A DNA stretch of 64,000 bases from CBDCWQ01 sp965223435 (GCA_965223435.1 CBDCWQ010000023.1:1674001-1738000); one strand, 5' to 3'. Shown: positions 43,873 through 53,216, counted from the first letter of the stretch. The notes: generated from the letters alone by a model not told the origin. Translations and numbers: made by a program.

Positions 43873-44163
43873 TCAGCGCGAGCTCAGGGTACGCCTCAGC
43901 CATTCGAGGGTTTCGGCAAACTGGCGCCGCTCCTCTTGGATGCGATCCATGAGGGAAAGAATCACCTCAACCCCTGCAAAATTGACCCCAAGCTCCTGCG
44001 CCAGTGTGTGCGAAATCCGGATACGCTCCAGTGCTTCCTTTTCGTAGGCCCCGTCAGGGTCGGGGACCACGACCGCTTCTTGTTCGAGTTTGATGATGAA
44101 ATCCTCCTCGAGCTCAAGGAGCTGAAGAATTTCGCTACGGGTCCACCTTCGTTCCGTCATCAC
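43873..44163 (-). CDS. cbpM: CbpM-like chaperone modulator (MerR-type HTH)
   Basis: This 96-residue protein has an N-terminal MerR-like helix region (RRWTRSEILQLLELEEDFI), then VVPDPDGAYEKEALERIRIS, NFAGVEVILSLMDRIQEERR. This is the pattern of CbpM, which binds and inhibits the J-domain of CbpA. Its start overlaps the dnaJ stop (ATGA), so the two are made together. The partner here carries DnaJ zinc fingers, which CbpA lacks. Confidence 0.85.
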   Translation of the reverse strand: MMTERRWTRSEILQLLELEEDFIIKLEQEAVVVPDPDGAYEKEALERIRISHTLAQELGVNFAGVEVILSLMDRIQEERRQFAETLEWLRRTLSSR

Positions 44164-45323
44164 GTACCCCTCTGGAGCTCCGCTCTCAGGTCATCTGAAT
44201 AAAGGGACTCAAGCGCATCCGCGGCCTTTTGCGCGGACTTCGGATCTTTTTTGGGATCGGGGACTTGAACGACCACTCGAGCGTAGAGATCCCCCGCCGG
44301 GCCGTTCTTAGGGGCCACTCCCTTTTCCTTCAATCGGAGTTTGTGCCCATTTTGAGTTCCGGGCGGAATTTTGAGTGAGACGCGGCCCGCCAGAGTTGGA
44401 ATATTCACCTCGGCTCCAAACATCGCTTCACGGACCGTCACCGGTAAATCAAGCTCCAGGTCATTCCCATTTCGCCGAAACACCGGATGGGGTGACACGT
44501 GGATCTCGATGAAGAGATCTCCGGGGGGGCCGCCCTGTTTGCCTGGGCCGCCCTGACCCTTGAGCCGAATCTGCTGGCCATTTTGGATCCCCACCGGAAT
44601 AGAGACGGTGAGATGTGCGGTCTCACTCTGCTCTCCGCGTCCGTGGCAGCTTTGGCACGGCGGTCCGCTTTTTTGGCCTGTCCCCCCGCAGGTCGAGCAG
44701 GGTACTTGAATCGGGATCGGTCCCTGTGAGATTTGTCCCCGGCCCGTTCCACCGCAAGTGCTGCAGGCCGAAGGTCCTGTGCCCGTGCGCTGACCGGTTC
44801 CGCTACATGTCTTACAAGCGGCCGGCTTGGTGAGGCGAATTTCGCGCTCGTCTCCACGCGCAGCCTCCACAAATGAAATCCTAAGTTCGGTCGAAATGTC
44901 GGTGCCCTTTCGGGGCATCTCCGCTCCTCGTGAGAATGGGGCACCCGGGCCGCCGCCGAAAACGTCACCAAAAATGTCTCCGAGGTCGAACCCCAACCCA
45001 TCGGCGGCGGAGCCAGATGAACGGCTTTGGTAACTTCGGGTCTGCTCGGCTTGTTTTTTCCACTGGCGGTAAGCCTGAGCCTCTTCCGGGTCGTAGTTGA
45101 TTTTCTCTGCGTCTTCACCGAACTCATCATAGAGCTTTCGCTTTTCGGGATCCCCCAGAATTTCGTACGCGGCGCTGATTTTCTTGAACTTGTCTTCGGC
45201 CGACTTGTCCCCCGGATTGACGTCCGGGTGATACTTTCGGGCCAACTTCTTATAGGCCTGTTTCAGCGCCTTGTCCGACACCGAACGGGATACGCCGAGG
45301 ATCTGGTAAAGGTCTTTGGCCAT
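44160..45323 (-). CDS. dnaJ: DnaJ co-chaperone with full zinc-finger domain
   Basis: The 387-residue protein has a J-domain (DLYQILGVSRSVSDKALKQA; KYHPDVNPG with HPD), a Gly/Phe region (GDIFGDVFGGGPGAPFSRG), four CxxCxGxG repeats (CKTCSGTG, CSTCGGTG, CSTCGGTG, CQSCHGRG) and the C-terminal substrate domains. It stimulates DnaK ATPase and delivers substrates (family knowledge). No dnaK is in the window, so it must work with the host DnaK. It is divergent from the grpE-like gene. Confidence 0.95.
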   Translation of the reverse strand: MAKDLYQILGVSRSVSDKALKQAYKKLARKYHPDVNPGDKSAEDKFKKISAAYEILGDPEKRKLYDEFGEDAEKINYDPEEAQAYRQWKKQAEQTRSYQSRSSGSAADGLGFDLGDIFGDVFGGGPGAPFSRGAEMPRKGTDISTELRISFVEAARGDEREIRLTKPAACKTCSGTGQRTGTGPSACSTCGGTGRGQISQGPIPIQVPCSTCGGTGQKSGPPCQSCHGRGEQSETAHLTVSIPVGIQNGQQIRLKGQGGPGKQGGPPGDLFIEIHVSPHPVFRRNGNDLELDLPVTVREAMFGAEVNIPTLAGRVSLKIPPGTQNGHKLRLKEKGVAPKNGPAGDLYARVVVQVPDPKKDPKSAQKAADALESLYSDDLRAELQRGT

Positions 45324-45429
45324 TGTCTTTTAGAACCCTATGCACCGAAGAGGATTCGTCGAGTGCAAACAAAGATCAATCGTTTCCTCTACTTGACGAC
45401 GCCGTATTCGGAGTCATCTTTGACCTGGG

Positions 45430-45966
45430 ATGACGGATCGCGACTCATCAGACTCGGGAACGCCTCCTGCGGGCTCCATTGTCGCCGCCTTTGGCCTGGC
45501 CCTGGAAGATCTGTATCGAGTCACGTGGCCGGAGAGTTTCGCCGACGGCATCCGGATTCTGAGCGGCACATTGAATAAGGTGGTTGCGCATACCGAAGAA
45601 GATCCTGAGGCGGATGGTGCCTTCGTGCTTTCTCTCTTGCCCATCGTGGATGGTCTTGAATATGCGTGTCGCTCGGAAACCAACCTGGATCCGGCGCGTC
45701 GGCGGATCCTCTACCAAACCTTGAACAAACTCGCGGCCGCCCTTCGCGCAGTCGGTGCTACACCCGATCGGCCCGTCGGCGCGGAGTTTGAACCCTATGT
45801 TCACGATGCCGTCGCCGTCGAACCGCGCGCCGCTTCGGAGCCGGGTCTCGTGACCGATGTGGTTGAACGGGGCTGGTGGTTGAACGGCAAGTTGCTTCGT
45901 CCATCCCGGGTCGTCGTGTCTCAGCCTAAAGCCGGCGACGATGGACCGGGTTCCAGCGAGTCATAA
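45430..45966 (+). CDS. grpE: GrpE-like nucleotide exchange factor
   Basis: The 178-residue protein ends with the GrpE beta-domain signature: GAEFEPYVHDAVAVEP, then LVTDVVERGWWLNGKLLRPSRVVVSQ, matching G-x-x-F-x-P-x-x-H-x-A-V and the G-Y/W...G-x-x-L-R-P-A-x-V pattern. The N-terminal helix region (LSLLPIVDGLEYACRS) matches the L-x-x-x-D-x-L-x-x-A segment. It is the only rightward gene in the core of the cassette. With DnaJ and host DnaK it would complete the chaperone cycle. Confidence 0.85.
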   Translation: MTDRDSSDSGTPPAGSIVAAFGLALEDLYRVTWPESFADGIRILSGTLNKVVAHTEEDPEADGAFVLSLLPIVDGLEYACRSETNLDPARRRILYQTLNKLAAALRAVGATPDRPVGAEFEPYVHDAVAVEPRAASEPGLVTDVVERGWWLNGKLLRPSRVVVSQPKAGDDGPGSSES

Positions 45967-46005
45967 ATCTCGCTGAAACCCGTTGGTGCATCGCGGCTTG
46001 CGTGG

Positions 46006-46947
46006 CTACGATTGCCTGGAGTCCTTGGCGCCTCCCTCTTGGCTGTCTTTGAAGATGGACTTGATGGTGGTCTTTACTTTGCTGAAGAACCCCTGTCCCG
46101 ATTTGCCGTCGGAAGTCTTTTCTCGAATCTTTTCGACTTCTTCCCGGAAGGACTCGATGTCCTTTTCCATTCCGTAGCCAAACGCCTCCGCGAGTTCGAT
46201 CTCTTTTTGAACCGAGGTGAGGAGTTCATCCAGCTTCTTGTTCTCTTCTTCTTTTCGATCAGATTTTTCGGCAAGCTTTTCGGCATCCTCCAGCATCGAC
46301 TTCGACCGAACGATCGGCAGCGGAATGACCGACTCCGTCACCACGAGTGTATTGAGGGCCGCCTGCAAAACGACTTTCGCATCCTCAACCTTATCTTTGT
46401 CGACCATGGCTGCTGCCTGCTTGATGGCCTTTGGATAGGTAGCAAGTGGGATGTTTGTGGTACTGATAACAGTTTCACTCCCAAGATGCTCGAGCAGTCG
46501 CCGGGCCTCCTGGACACGACCATCCTCGAGCAAGTCCTCCGCCTCGTCTCGGATCTTCTTCACCTTGTCGGCAGTCGCCAGGGTGTCAAGTGTTGTGGCT
46601 ACGACATCCACAGGGGCGAGGGCCAGGCTTGGTTCCCGGGCCAAGATGATCTCCAGCTTTCCGGTCGCGCGTTCGAGCGCCCTTAGGGCGGTTTTTGTCT
46701 TCTTCTTGTCAAGCGCCCGAAGCGCATTGTGAGTCTCGTTGATCGCACTGGTGGCTTCTTCCAAAATCTCTTTTCTCTTTTGTTCCGTCTCCTTGCTTGT
46801 ACTCTTATTGGCTTCGGTCTTCGCTTTTTGCTTGTGGGGATCTGCATCCTTTGCAAAACCCACTGTTCCTCCCGCCAGAGCCATGGCCGTGGCCAGCACT
46901 GCGGCAAAAATCCGAGCTTTCTTATGGTTTGTTGTAACGTACTTCAT
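46006..46947 (-). CDS. yfdX: YfdX-family secreted protein
   Basis: The 313-residue protein has a signal peptide (IFAAVLATAMALAGGTVGFA), a Lys-rich linker and a helical YfdX domain: ALRALDKKKTKTALRALERA, TISTTNIPLATYPKAIKQA, and VVLQAALNTLVVTESVIPLP. YfdX proteins are a signature of LHR/tLST loci, where they are thought to act as periplasmic chaperones. The gene is 16 bases after the degP-type gene, in the same operon. The C-terminal ~90 residues add a charged coiled coil. Confidence 0.9.
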   Translation of the reverse strand: MKYVTTNHKKARIFAAVLATAMALAGGTVGFAKDADPHKQKAKTEANKSTSKETEQKRKEILEEATSAINETHNALRALDKKKTKTALRALERATGKLEIILAREPSLALAPVDVVATTLDTLATADKVKKIRDEAEDLLEDGRVQEARRLLEHLGSETVISTTNIPLATYPKAIKQAAAMVDKDKVEDAKVVLQAALNTLVVTESVIPLPIVRSKSMLEDAEKLAEKSDRKEEENKKLDELLTSVQKEIELAEAFGYGMEKDIESFREEVEKIREKTSDGKSGQGFFSKVKTTIKSIFKDSQEGGAKDSRQS

Positions 46948-46963
46948 GGCATCCTCCTCTTCT

Positions 46964-48469
46964 TTACTTGTTGTTGAGCACTAGGAACATTGAACTTCCT
47001 TGGCGATGAATCCGCAGCAGCACGGACCCCTTGGCCTTCTTGTAAAGGCTCCTAAATGACTTCACTGATTTCACTTTGTTTCGGTTGATCTCCAAAATCA
47101 CATCTCCGGCGCGAAGCCCGGCCCGAGCCGCAGAAGTACCCGATTGCACCTGACTTACAACCACGCCCTGACGAATCCGGTCCGAGACATCGAACCGTTC
47201 GCGAAGTTCATCGGAGAGCGTGGCGACTGAGATCCCACCGAGGGGGCCTTCGTCCTCATCGATGGTCGTTTCGCCTTCGGCGTCACCCGATTTCTCTTCA
47301 AGTTTGACGCGGTATTCTTTGGTGTCGCCATCGCGAACAACTTCCAGTGCGACCTCGTTGCCCGCACCGACGCTTGCGATCAAATTCCGAAGCCGCGATG
47401 AACTATTCACTTTCTCATTGTTCACACTCAAGATGACATCCTGAGGCTCAAGGCCCGCCTTGTCGGCTGGACCATTCGGTACAACGTCCGAAACCAAAAC
47501 CCCTTTGGCATCCTTAATCTTCAAGGCCTTCGCCAGTTGTGGCGTCAGGTCCTGGATCATGACACCCAAAAAGCCGCGGACGACTTTTCCGTTCTTCACG
47601 AGACTCCCCATGATCGATTTGGCCATGTTGGAGGGGATGGCGAAGCCGATGCCCTGATAGCCTCCACTTCGGCTCAAGATGGCCGTGTTGATCCCCACCA
47701 GTTCTCCCTTGAGATTCAATAGCGCTCCCCCCGAGTTTCCGGGGTTGATGGCGGCATCCGTCTGGATGAAATCTTCGTAGTCCACGATGCCCACATTAGC
47801 CCGGCCCTTGGCCGATACGATGCCCATGGTAACGGTCTGCCCCACGCCAAACGGGTTTCCGATGGCGATCACCACCTCCCCGAGCCGGAGACTTCCGGAA
47901 TCACCGAACGAGATCGTTTTCAAGTCGTCCGGTGCATCTTTGAGTCTCAACACAGCCAGGTCGCTGGGCGGATCGGTGCCGACCACTTCCGCTTTGAATT
48001 CCCGTTTGTCGGAAAGGGTGACCTGGATTTCGTTGGCTTTGGCCACCACGTGGTTGTTGGTGATGATGATCCCGTCCTCACCTACGATCACCCCCGAACC
48101 AAGACTTCTCTCCAACCGCTCACGGGGCTGACCCTTGAACTGAAATCCCCGGAAGTCCTCGAAGAAATGCTTGAAGAACGGGTCGCTGAAGAATGGCGAC
48201 CCGAATGGCGTGTTTTGGGTGCGCACGGTCTTGGTGGATGAGATGTTCACCACGCTTGGGATCGCGCGCTCCGATACATCCGCGATCGAGGCCGGGTTTT
48301 GGCTCAGGAATGCTGGGGACGCAGTTGGCATGGCTGCATGCGTTTTCTCCGGCGAGTGCTTGTCGTCACAGGGGCACGGTGGACCATTTCCCGTCGATGC
48401 ACAGGTCACCGTTGACAGGGTGACCGTGACCAGAAGCGCGGTCCCCACCCATTTCTCTTTGATCTTCAT
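46964..48469 (-). CDS. degP: DegP-like periplasmic protease-chaperone (two PDZ)
   Basis: The 501-residue protein has an N-terminal export signal ending near SVTC-like VTCASTGNG, possibly a lipoprotein. The protease domain has the triad ITNNHVV (His), PPSDLAVLRL (Asp) and NPGNSGGALL (Ser). Two PDZ domains follow (GVLVSDVVPNGPADKAGL; VVVSQVQSGTSAARAGLRAG). It degrades or refolds damaged envelope proteins. It is the first gene of the degP-yfdX operon. A CTTGAG box near 48540 is a possible promoter. Confidence 0.93.
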   Translation of the reverse strand: MKIKEKWVGTALLVTVTLSTVTCASTGNGPPCPCDDKHSPEKTHAAMPTASPAFLSQNPASIADVSERAIPSVVNISSTKTVRTQNTPFGSPFFSDPFFKHFFEDFRGFQFKGQPRERLERSLGSGVIVGEDGIIITNNHVVAKANEIQVTLSDKREFKAEVVGTDPPSDLAVLRLKDAPDDLKTISFGDSGSLRLGEVVIAIGNPFGVGQTVTMGIVSAKGRANVGIVDYEDFIQTDAAINPGNSGGALLNLKGELVGINTAILSRSGGYQGIGFAIPSNMAKSIMGSLVKNGKVVRGFLGVMIQDLTPQLAKALKIKDAKGVLVSDVVPNGPADKAGLEPQDVILSVNNEKVNSSSRLRNLIASVGAGNEVALEVVRDGDTKEYRVKLEEKSGDAEGETTIDEDEGPLGGISVATLSDELRERFDVSDRIRQGVVVSQVQSGTSAARAGLRAGDVILEINRNKVKSVKSFRSLYKKAKGSVLLRIHRQGSSMFLVLNNK

Positions 48470-48542
48470 CCGTAGCCTCCGTCTTAACGTTCTTTTTCTT
48501 TCATCTTCGGTATTGATGTCTCGTCCTCGATGCTCAAGGGAC

Positions 48543-49058
48543 TTACGATTCCTGCCCCTTGTTTCGATGGTTTGCGTTGTCGCCTCGCTGTTTTTCTCCT
48601 GAGTCAGACGTGGCCTCCTTCATGCGCGGTTCGATTTCAGTTCTCGAACGCACCCAGGCATACTGATCATCGGGCTGGCCATGCGGTATCCCACGCTGCG
48701 AGTCATCGAGGGGTTGTTGAAGCGGTTTCATGCCTTCGGGGGCCGGGCCGATGGTCGGCACCGTTGTCCATTCCGTTGGAGGCACAGCATTGAGCAAAGG
48801 GGTAGAATCCCAGGCTCTTCGCGTTCGATCCTGGGTCGTGTTGGACGTCTGTACCCATAGGTCGGACGACCAATCTTCCTCGCACAACTCAGGAAGCAGA
48901 TGAGTTGTATTCGACTCGCAGGCGGGTGGCGAGGCGATCCACTCAGATTCAAGCCGATCGGTATTCGAGGGAAATAGACTTATCGCGTCGCTTGACGTCG
49001 GCAGGGGAGGTCCAAAAAGTCCACCCACAACCGCAAGTGTTGGCAATACAGTAGCCAT
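48543..49058 (-). CDS. Hypothetical polar protein in the stress cassette
   Basis: ATG 49058 follows AAAGGAGAG. The product (~171 residues) begins with a short hydrophobic stretch (MATVLPTLAVVGGLFG) and then is polar, Ser/Thr/Pro-rich and low in structure, with three Cys. It lies between the Hsp20 and DegP genes, and I recognise no family. It could be an exported or intrinsically disordered stress protein (inference). Confidence 0.45.
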   Translation of the reverse strand: MATVLPTLAVVGGLFGPPLPTSSDAISLFPSNTDRLESEWIASPPACESNTTHLLPELCEEDWSSDLWVQTSNTTQDRTRRAWDSTPLLNAVPPTEWTTVPTIGPAPEGMKPLQQPLDDSQRGIPHGQPDDQYAWVRSRTEIEPRMKEATSDSGEKQRGDNANHRNKGQES

Positions 49059-49147
49059 GATTGGTTCTCTCCTTTCTGTAGTGGTGTTCTTGACCTCGTG
49101 CACGGGCGGAGTGATGGCTCGCGCCCGTGCACGAATGTCCGCAAGCG

Positions 49148-49693
49148 CTACCCAGCTCGAATCGGGACCTCCTTTGCCTTGGTCTGGGTGCCGATTTTCG
49201 GTAGTCGGACGCTGAGTATGCCCTTTTTAAAGGTGGCTTCGGCCCGTTCCGTATCCACCTCCACCGGAAGGGGGATGGTCCGTTCGAAGGACCCGTAGGA
49301 TCGCTCCGTTCGATAGTATCCGTCCTCTTCGGAGGTTTCCTCCACCTTCTTCTCACCCCGAATGGATAGCGCATCGTCATTGATGGTCAGTTGAATATCC
49401 TTTTCGTCCATCCCCGGCAGTTCAGCCGTGATGCGGAGGTGTTTCTTCTCGTCCGCAATGTCGATGGTTGGGGCGAAGGAGGCTGGACTAAAGTCACCGT
49501 ACCATCCGCCAAAGTCGGTCAGGCTCTTCGGCCAGACATCCCCGAAGGGGTCGGAAAAGAACCGATCGAACATCCGGTCCATTTCCTGCCGCATCTGCAC
49601 CATCGGATGCTGGGCGGGCTGGGTTCCGGTTGATTTTGAAACCTCGCCCTTCTTTTCTCGCTTGAAGGGAATCAGATTCTTCAGGCTTTTCAT
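49148..49693 (-). CDS. Small heat-shock protein Hsp20 (third copy)
   Basis: The ATG at 49693 gives MKSLKNLIPFKREKKGEVSK, then DRMFDRFFSDPF, an alpha-crystallin domain (IDIADEKKHLRITAELPGMD; LSIRGEKKVEETSEEDGYY; SFERTIPLPVEVD; FKKGILSVRLPK) and EVPIRAG. This subtype, with the E-x-D-G-Y-Y-R-x-E-R-x-Y-G segment, is the most common in mobile heat-resistance loci. It is not similar enough to the other two copies to be a recent duplicate. Confidence 0.92.
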   Translation of the reverse strand: MKSLKNLIPFKREKKGEVSKSTGTQPAQHPMVQMRQEMDRMFDRFFSDPFGDVWPKSLTDFGGWYGDFSPASFAPTIDIADEKKHLRITAELPGMDEKDIQLTINDDALSIRGEKKVEETSEEDGYYRTERSYGSFERTIPLPVEVDTERAEATFKKGILSVRLPKIGTQTKAKEVPIRAG

Positions 49694-49809
49694 GTTGTAC
49701 ACTCCTCTCCCGGCGAGCATGGTTTCCGAGGAAACACTGCTTTTCTGAAAACGTGTACAGCACTCCCTGCGCTCACGCCCAGGCTCGCCGCTATCAATCT
49801 CTGTTGTCT

Positions 49810-49838
49810 AGACTAAGCACCAATTCTGGAGCGTCAAG
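49810..49838 (-). promoter_or_regulatory. CTTGACG-type promoter of the third Hsp20 gene
   Basis: CTTGACG at 49838-49832, 16-base spacer, TAGTCT at 49815-49810 on the minus strand. It lies ~120 bases before the Hsp20 start and just downstream of ftsH, so this Hsp20 gene can be transcribed independently. Confidence 0.5.
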
Positions 49839-49857
49839 CGGGTCGACCTAAAAGATT

Positions 49858-51732
49858 CTAGGCAGCCACGACACCTTTACTGTTTTCAGTACGACCTTCG
49901 GTCACAAACAGTTCTTCTTTAAGTTGGGCCAGAGCCTCTCGATCCAGTGTTTCTTTAGCCAGAAGACGCTCGGTCATGCCTTGAAGGAGGGGCTGCTGGA
50001 GTTTCAGGATGCGACGTGCCCGTTCGTACTGTTCGTCGATGATATGGCGGACCTCGGTGTCGATCAGCCGAGAGGTGTCTTCACTGTAGTTCTTCGTATC
50101 ACTCGCGCCGGGCAAGCCTTCCAGAAAACGCGCTGAAGACGTGCGCCCGAAGGTCTGCGGCCCGAGGGCATCGCTCATGCCGAAGCGACAAGCCATTTGC
50201 CGCGCGGTTTCGGTGGCACGCTCCAGGTCATTCTCTGCGCCGGTGGAAACATCATGCAGCTCTTGGGCTTCGGCGGCACGGCCGCCAAGCATGACACAGA
50301 TTCGATCCAAGAGTTCACTCTTGAGCATCAGATAGCGGTCTTCGGTGGGAAGTTGGAGGGTCACCCCCAGGGCGCCAATGGAACGAGGAATGATCGAGAC
50401 CCGATGAACGGGATCGGCATTTTCGACACTCATGGCGACGAGGGCGTGTCCCGATTCATGAATGGCGACCCGCTTTTTCTCTTCTTCGTTCATGGCCCGG
50501 CCCTGTTTTTTCAAGCCGAGTTGGATGCGGTCCACGGCCTCTTCAAAATCCTCCGGCCGTACCTTTGAAGCACCGTGTCGAGCCGCACTGAGGGCGGCTT
50601 CATTAACAACCTTGGCGAGGTCTGCACCCACCATGCCGGATGTGCGCCGCGCCACGGTTTGGAGATCAACGCGTTCATCCATGGTCAACTTTTTCGCATG
50701 CACATCTAGGATGGCGTTTCTTCCGGTCACGTCGGGCCGATCCACGAGCACTTGCCGATCGAAACGCCCCGAGCGAACCAGCGCGGTATCGAGGACCTCC
50801 GGGCGGTTGGTGGCAGCAATGATCACCACCCCGGAACTCGCATCGAAACCATCCATTTCCGAAAGAAGCTGGTTCAACGTTTGCTCGCGCTCATCATGAC
50901 TCCCGAAGGTCGCGACGCCGCCTCGCGACTTTCCGATGGCATCAATTTCGTCAATGAAGATGATGCAGGGACTTCGCTTGCGCGCCTGCTCAAAGAGATC
51001 GCGTACCCGGGCCGCCCCGACCCCCACAAACATTTCCACAAAGTCTGATCCCGAAAGGGAAAAGAAAGGCACTTTGGCTTCCCCAGCGATTGCGCGGGCA
51101 AGAAGCGTCTTACCTGTACCCGGAGGGCCGACCAGCAGGACCCCCTTCGGAATAGTTGCGCCGAGCGTCTCATACTTTTTGGGGGCCTTCAAAAAATCGA
51201 CGACTTCCTTCATCTCGGCCACCGATTCATCGATGCCGGCGACGTGGGCGAAGGTCACGCCCGAAGATTTACTTTCATCGTAGACCTTGGCGCGGTTTCG
51301 CCCAATGGTGAGCGGGCCTCCGCCTTTGCTCATCATGCGAACGCCAAAGAAGTAGATGGCCAGCATGATCCCCAGGGGAAGCATCCATCCCAAGAGTACA
51401 GGTCCCCAAAAGCCCTCGTCGTCAATCTTCCCTTTGAACTCAACCTTCTGTTCCTTAAGCACGTCGATGAGCTTGGACTCATCGAGGGCCGGGAGTCGCT
51501 CGGCGACAATGAACCGGCCTTTTTTCGCTGTGTCACTCTCAACTTCCGCGCGAATGGCTTTTCGTTGGATTTCGACTCGCTTGACCTTACCTTTGTGGAG
51601 TGCCTCCAGAAACTGGCTGTAGGGCACCGCCTCGAATTCGGTCCGGACCGACAAGAAATGGTTGACCGCCAAGAGGGCGGAAAGGGCGAGCAACCAGTAG
51701 ATCGGACCCATCGTTTTCCGTGGAATACGCAT
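49858..51732 (-). CDS. ftsH: ATP-dependent membrane protease FtsH
   Basis: The 624-residue protein has two membrane helices (YWLLALSALLAVNHF; LLGWMLPLGIMLAIYFFG) around a periplasmic domain. An AAA+ module follows (VLLVGPPGTGKTLLARAIAG, CIIFIDEIDAIGKSRGG, the second region of homology ATNRPEVLDTALVRSGRFDR). The zinc protease part has AIHESGHALVAM and LHDVSTGAENDLERAT. It degrades misfolded membrane proteins and regulatory factors such as RpoH. A second FtsH on a mobile island is known from TLQ islands of Pseudomonas (family knowledge). Confidence 0.96.
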   Translation of the reverse strand: MRIPRKTMGPIYWLLALSALLAVNHFLSVRTEFEAVPYSQFLEALHKGKVKRVEIQRKAIRAEVESDTAKKGRFIVAERLPALDESKLIDVLKEQKVEFKGKIDDEGFWGPVLLGWMLPLGIMLAIYFFGVRMMSKGGGPLTIGRNRAKVYDESKSSGVTFAHVAGIDESVAEMKEVVDFLKAPKKYETLGATIPKGVLLVGPPGTGKTLLARAIAGEAKVPFFSLSGSDFVEMFVGVGAARVRDLFEQARKRSPCIIFIDEIDAIGKSRGGVATFGSHDEREQTLNQLLSEMDGFDASSGVVIIAATNRPEVLDTALVRSGRFDRQVLVDRPDVTGRNAILDVHAKKLTMDERVDLQTVARRTSGMVGADLAKVVNEAALSAARHGASKVRPEDFEEAVDRIQLGLKKQGRAMNEEEKKRVAIHESGHALVAMSVENADPVHRVSIIPRSIGALGVTLQLPTEDRYLMLKSELLDRICVMLGGRAAEAQELHDVSTGAENDLERATETARQMACRFGMSDALGPQTFGRTSSARFLEGLPGASDTKNYSEDTSRLIDTEVRHIIDEQYERARRILKLQQPLLQGMTERLLAKETLDREALAQLKEELFVTEGRTENSKGVVAA

Positions 51733-51777
51733 CGTGTGCTCCTCTCTCGTCTTGAGTATGTTTTGCTCGTATCTACG

Positions 51778-51806
51778 TGCGTAGACACCTGTCCTGAGCC
51801 GTCAAG
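51778..51806 (-). promoter_or_regulatory. CTTGACG-type promoter of ftsH
   Basis: CTTGACG at 51806-51800, 16-base spacer, TACGCA at 51783-51778 on the minus strand, followed by a short dyad (TCTACG-TG-CGTAGA) and the GAGAGGAG ribosome site of ftsH. Confidence 0.45.
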
Positions 51807-51882
51807 ACGATTGTCCCTTGACGGTCAGATCCGCGGCATTACCTTGAAGGGGAACGATATGTAGAGATTAGGGAGAACCTGA

Positions 51883-53205
51883 ATGAAACCGGTCAGTTCG
51901 AGCACCAATACACTCTTGACTGGAACCCCAAGCCCCGGGGGCCGCGCGCCCGGGCGCCGAGCGGATCACCGGGTCGTTGTACTGAGCGACATCGAAATGG
52001 GGGCCGGGGGACGGACGGATGATTGTCCGGACACCGAGTTCATAACCGAGCGGCTCTTGACCTACCAGGGAACCTTCTTTCGAAGATGCCCGATCCATTT
52101 TGTGTTCAACGGAGATACTTTTGATTTCTTAAAGGTCAGGCATCACGGCAACTACCCTCGGCATGTGACCGAAGACATCGCCATGAGCAAGCTCCGTTCG
52201 ATTCATCGCGCCCATCCCGATTTTTTTGAAACGATTCAGGCGTTGCTTCGTGGTTCGCATCCGGATGCTCACGTCCACTTTGTGGTGGGCAACCACGATC
52301 CGGAACTTCTGTTCCCTAGGGTTCAAGATGAAATTCGTAGACTTTGTGGGGCCGAATCTCGAGTCCATTTTCCGGGGTTTGGATTTAACCTCGGTGATCT
52401 TCACGTTGAGCATGGTTCACAAGGGGACCCGCTTTTCCGGATGGATCCCAACCAGCGCTTCTTGGACTACCGCGGTGACCAGATCTTGAATCTCCCCTGG
52501 GGTGCGGTCGGACTCCTTGAGACGGTGCTTCCGTACCACGAAACTCTTTTTCACCTTGACCGCGTAAAACCGAAAGACCTTCTTTTTTCGATTTTGCCTG
52601 AGGCCAAGAAGCTTCTCCTTGAAAGCGCCTACCGGTATTGGACGGGGAAGTTTTGGCGAGACCTCTTGGTAGAGAAGGACCCATTGAAGAGGATTTCCTT
52701 CGGAATGCTGAAGGAGCTCGTCTACCGGTTTTTGTCGGTAGATACCGATGTTTCCACCGGGGACTACTATGTTCGAGCGGCGCGGCGGTCATCCGAGCAC
52801 CGGTGGTGGATCGTGGGGCATCACCATAAAAGAGAAGACCTCAGGCTGGGCGATCGACGTTTGGTACAGACGGACTGTCTGCGAAATGAGTTTGTTATCG
52901 ATCCGATCACAAAGAAGGAGTCACCCGGCCCCCGGGGCTATGTCGAGGTTGACCTCTGTGGTGGGCGAGTGTCTGAACTAAGAACCATCGACCTCGATCC
53001 CTGGGATGTACCCCCCGACTATGTACCCCGATCATTGGATGAGCTGCGCCCTGTGATCGAAACCCATCTTGAGCAACTCCGTGGAACCGGAGAGGGGCTG
53101 GCTACCCATCTGCAAGAGGAAGTTTCTTCGAGCGTACCCGGGTGGGTGCCCCAACCTGGTCCGTGGATGAGGGTGTCCACGGGTCATGACAAGCTCGAGG
53201 TATAG
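51883..53205 (+). CDS. Calcineurin-like metallophosphoesterase
   Basis: The 440-residue protein has the metallophosphatase motifs in order: VVVLSDIEMGAG (D-x-E variant of D-x-H), VFNGDTFDFLKV (GDxxD), VVGNHDPELL (GNHD), LHVEHGSQGDP (H near G-x-x-x-D) and WIVGHHHKREDL (GHxH). It is divergent from ftsH and 11 bases before the ferredoxin-like gene. The substrate is unknown; the UDP-diacylglucosamine or nucleotide phosphoesterase groups are possible. Confidence 0.85.
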   Translation: MKPVSSSTNTLLTGTPSPGGRAPGRRADHRVVVLSDIEMGAGGRTDDCPDTEFITERLLTYQGTFFRRCPIHFVFNGDTFDFLKVRHHGNYPRHVTEDIAMSKLRSIHRAHPDFFETIQALLRGSHPDAHVHFVVGNHDPELLFPRVQDEIRRLCGAESRVHFPGFGFNLGDLHVEHGSQGDPLFRMDPNQRFLDYRGDQILNLPWGAVGLLETVLPYHETLFHLDRVKPKDLLFSILPEAKKLLLESAYRYWTGKFWRDLLVEKDPLKRISFGMLKELVYRFLSVDTDVSTGDYYVRAARRSSEHRWWIVGHHHKREDLRLGDRRLVQTDCLRNEFVIDPITKKESPGPRGYVEVDLCGGRVSELRTIDLDPWDVPPDYVPRSLDELRPVIETHLEQLRGTGEGLATHLQEEVSSSVPGWVPQPGPWMRVSTGHDKLEV

Positions 53206-53216
53206 CGGAGACGTGT

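Noticed and set aside
45392..45420. RpoH-type promoter for grpE
   Set aside because: The CTTGACG box is present, but the implied transcription start would be only a few bases before the grpE ATG and the -10 is poor, so it is not listed as a feature.
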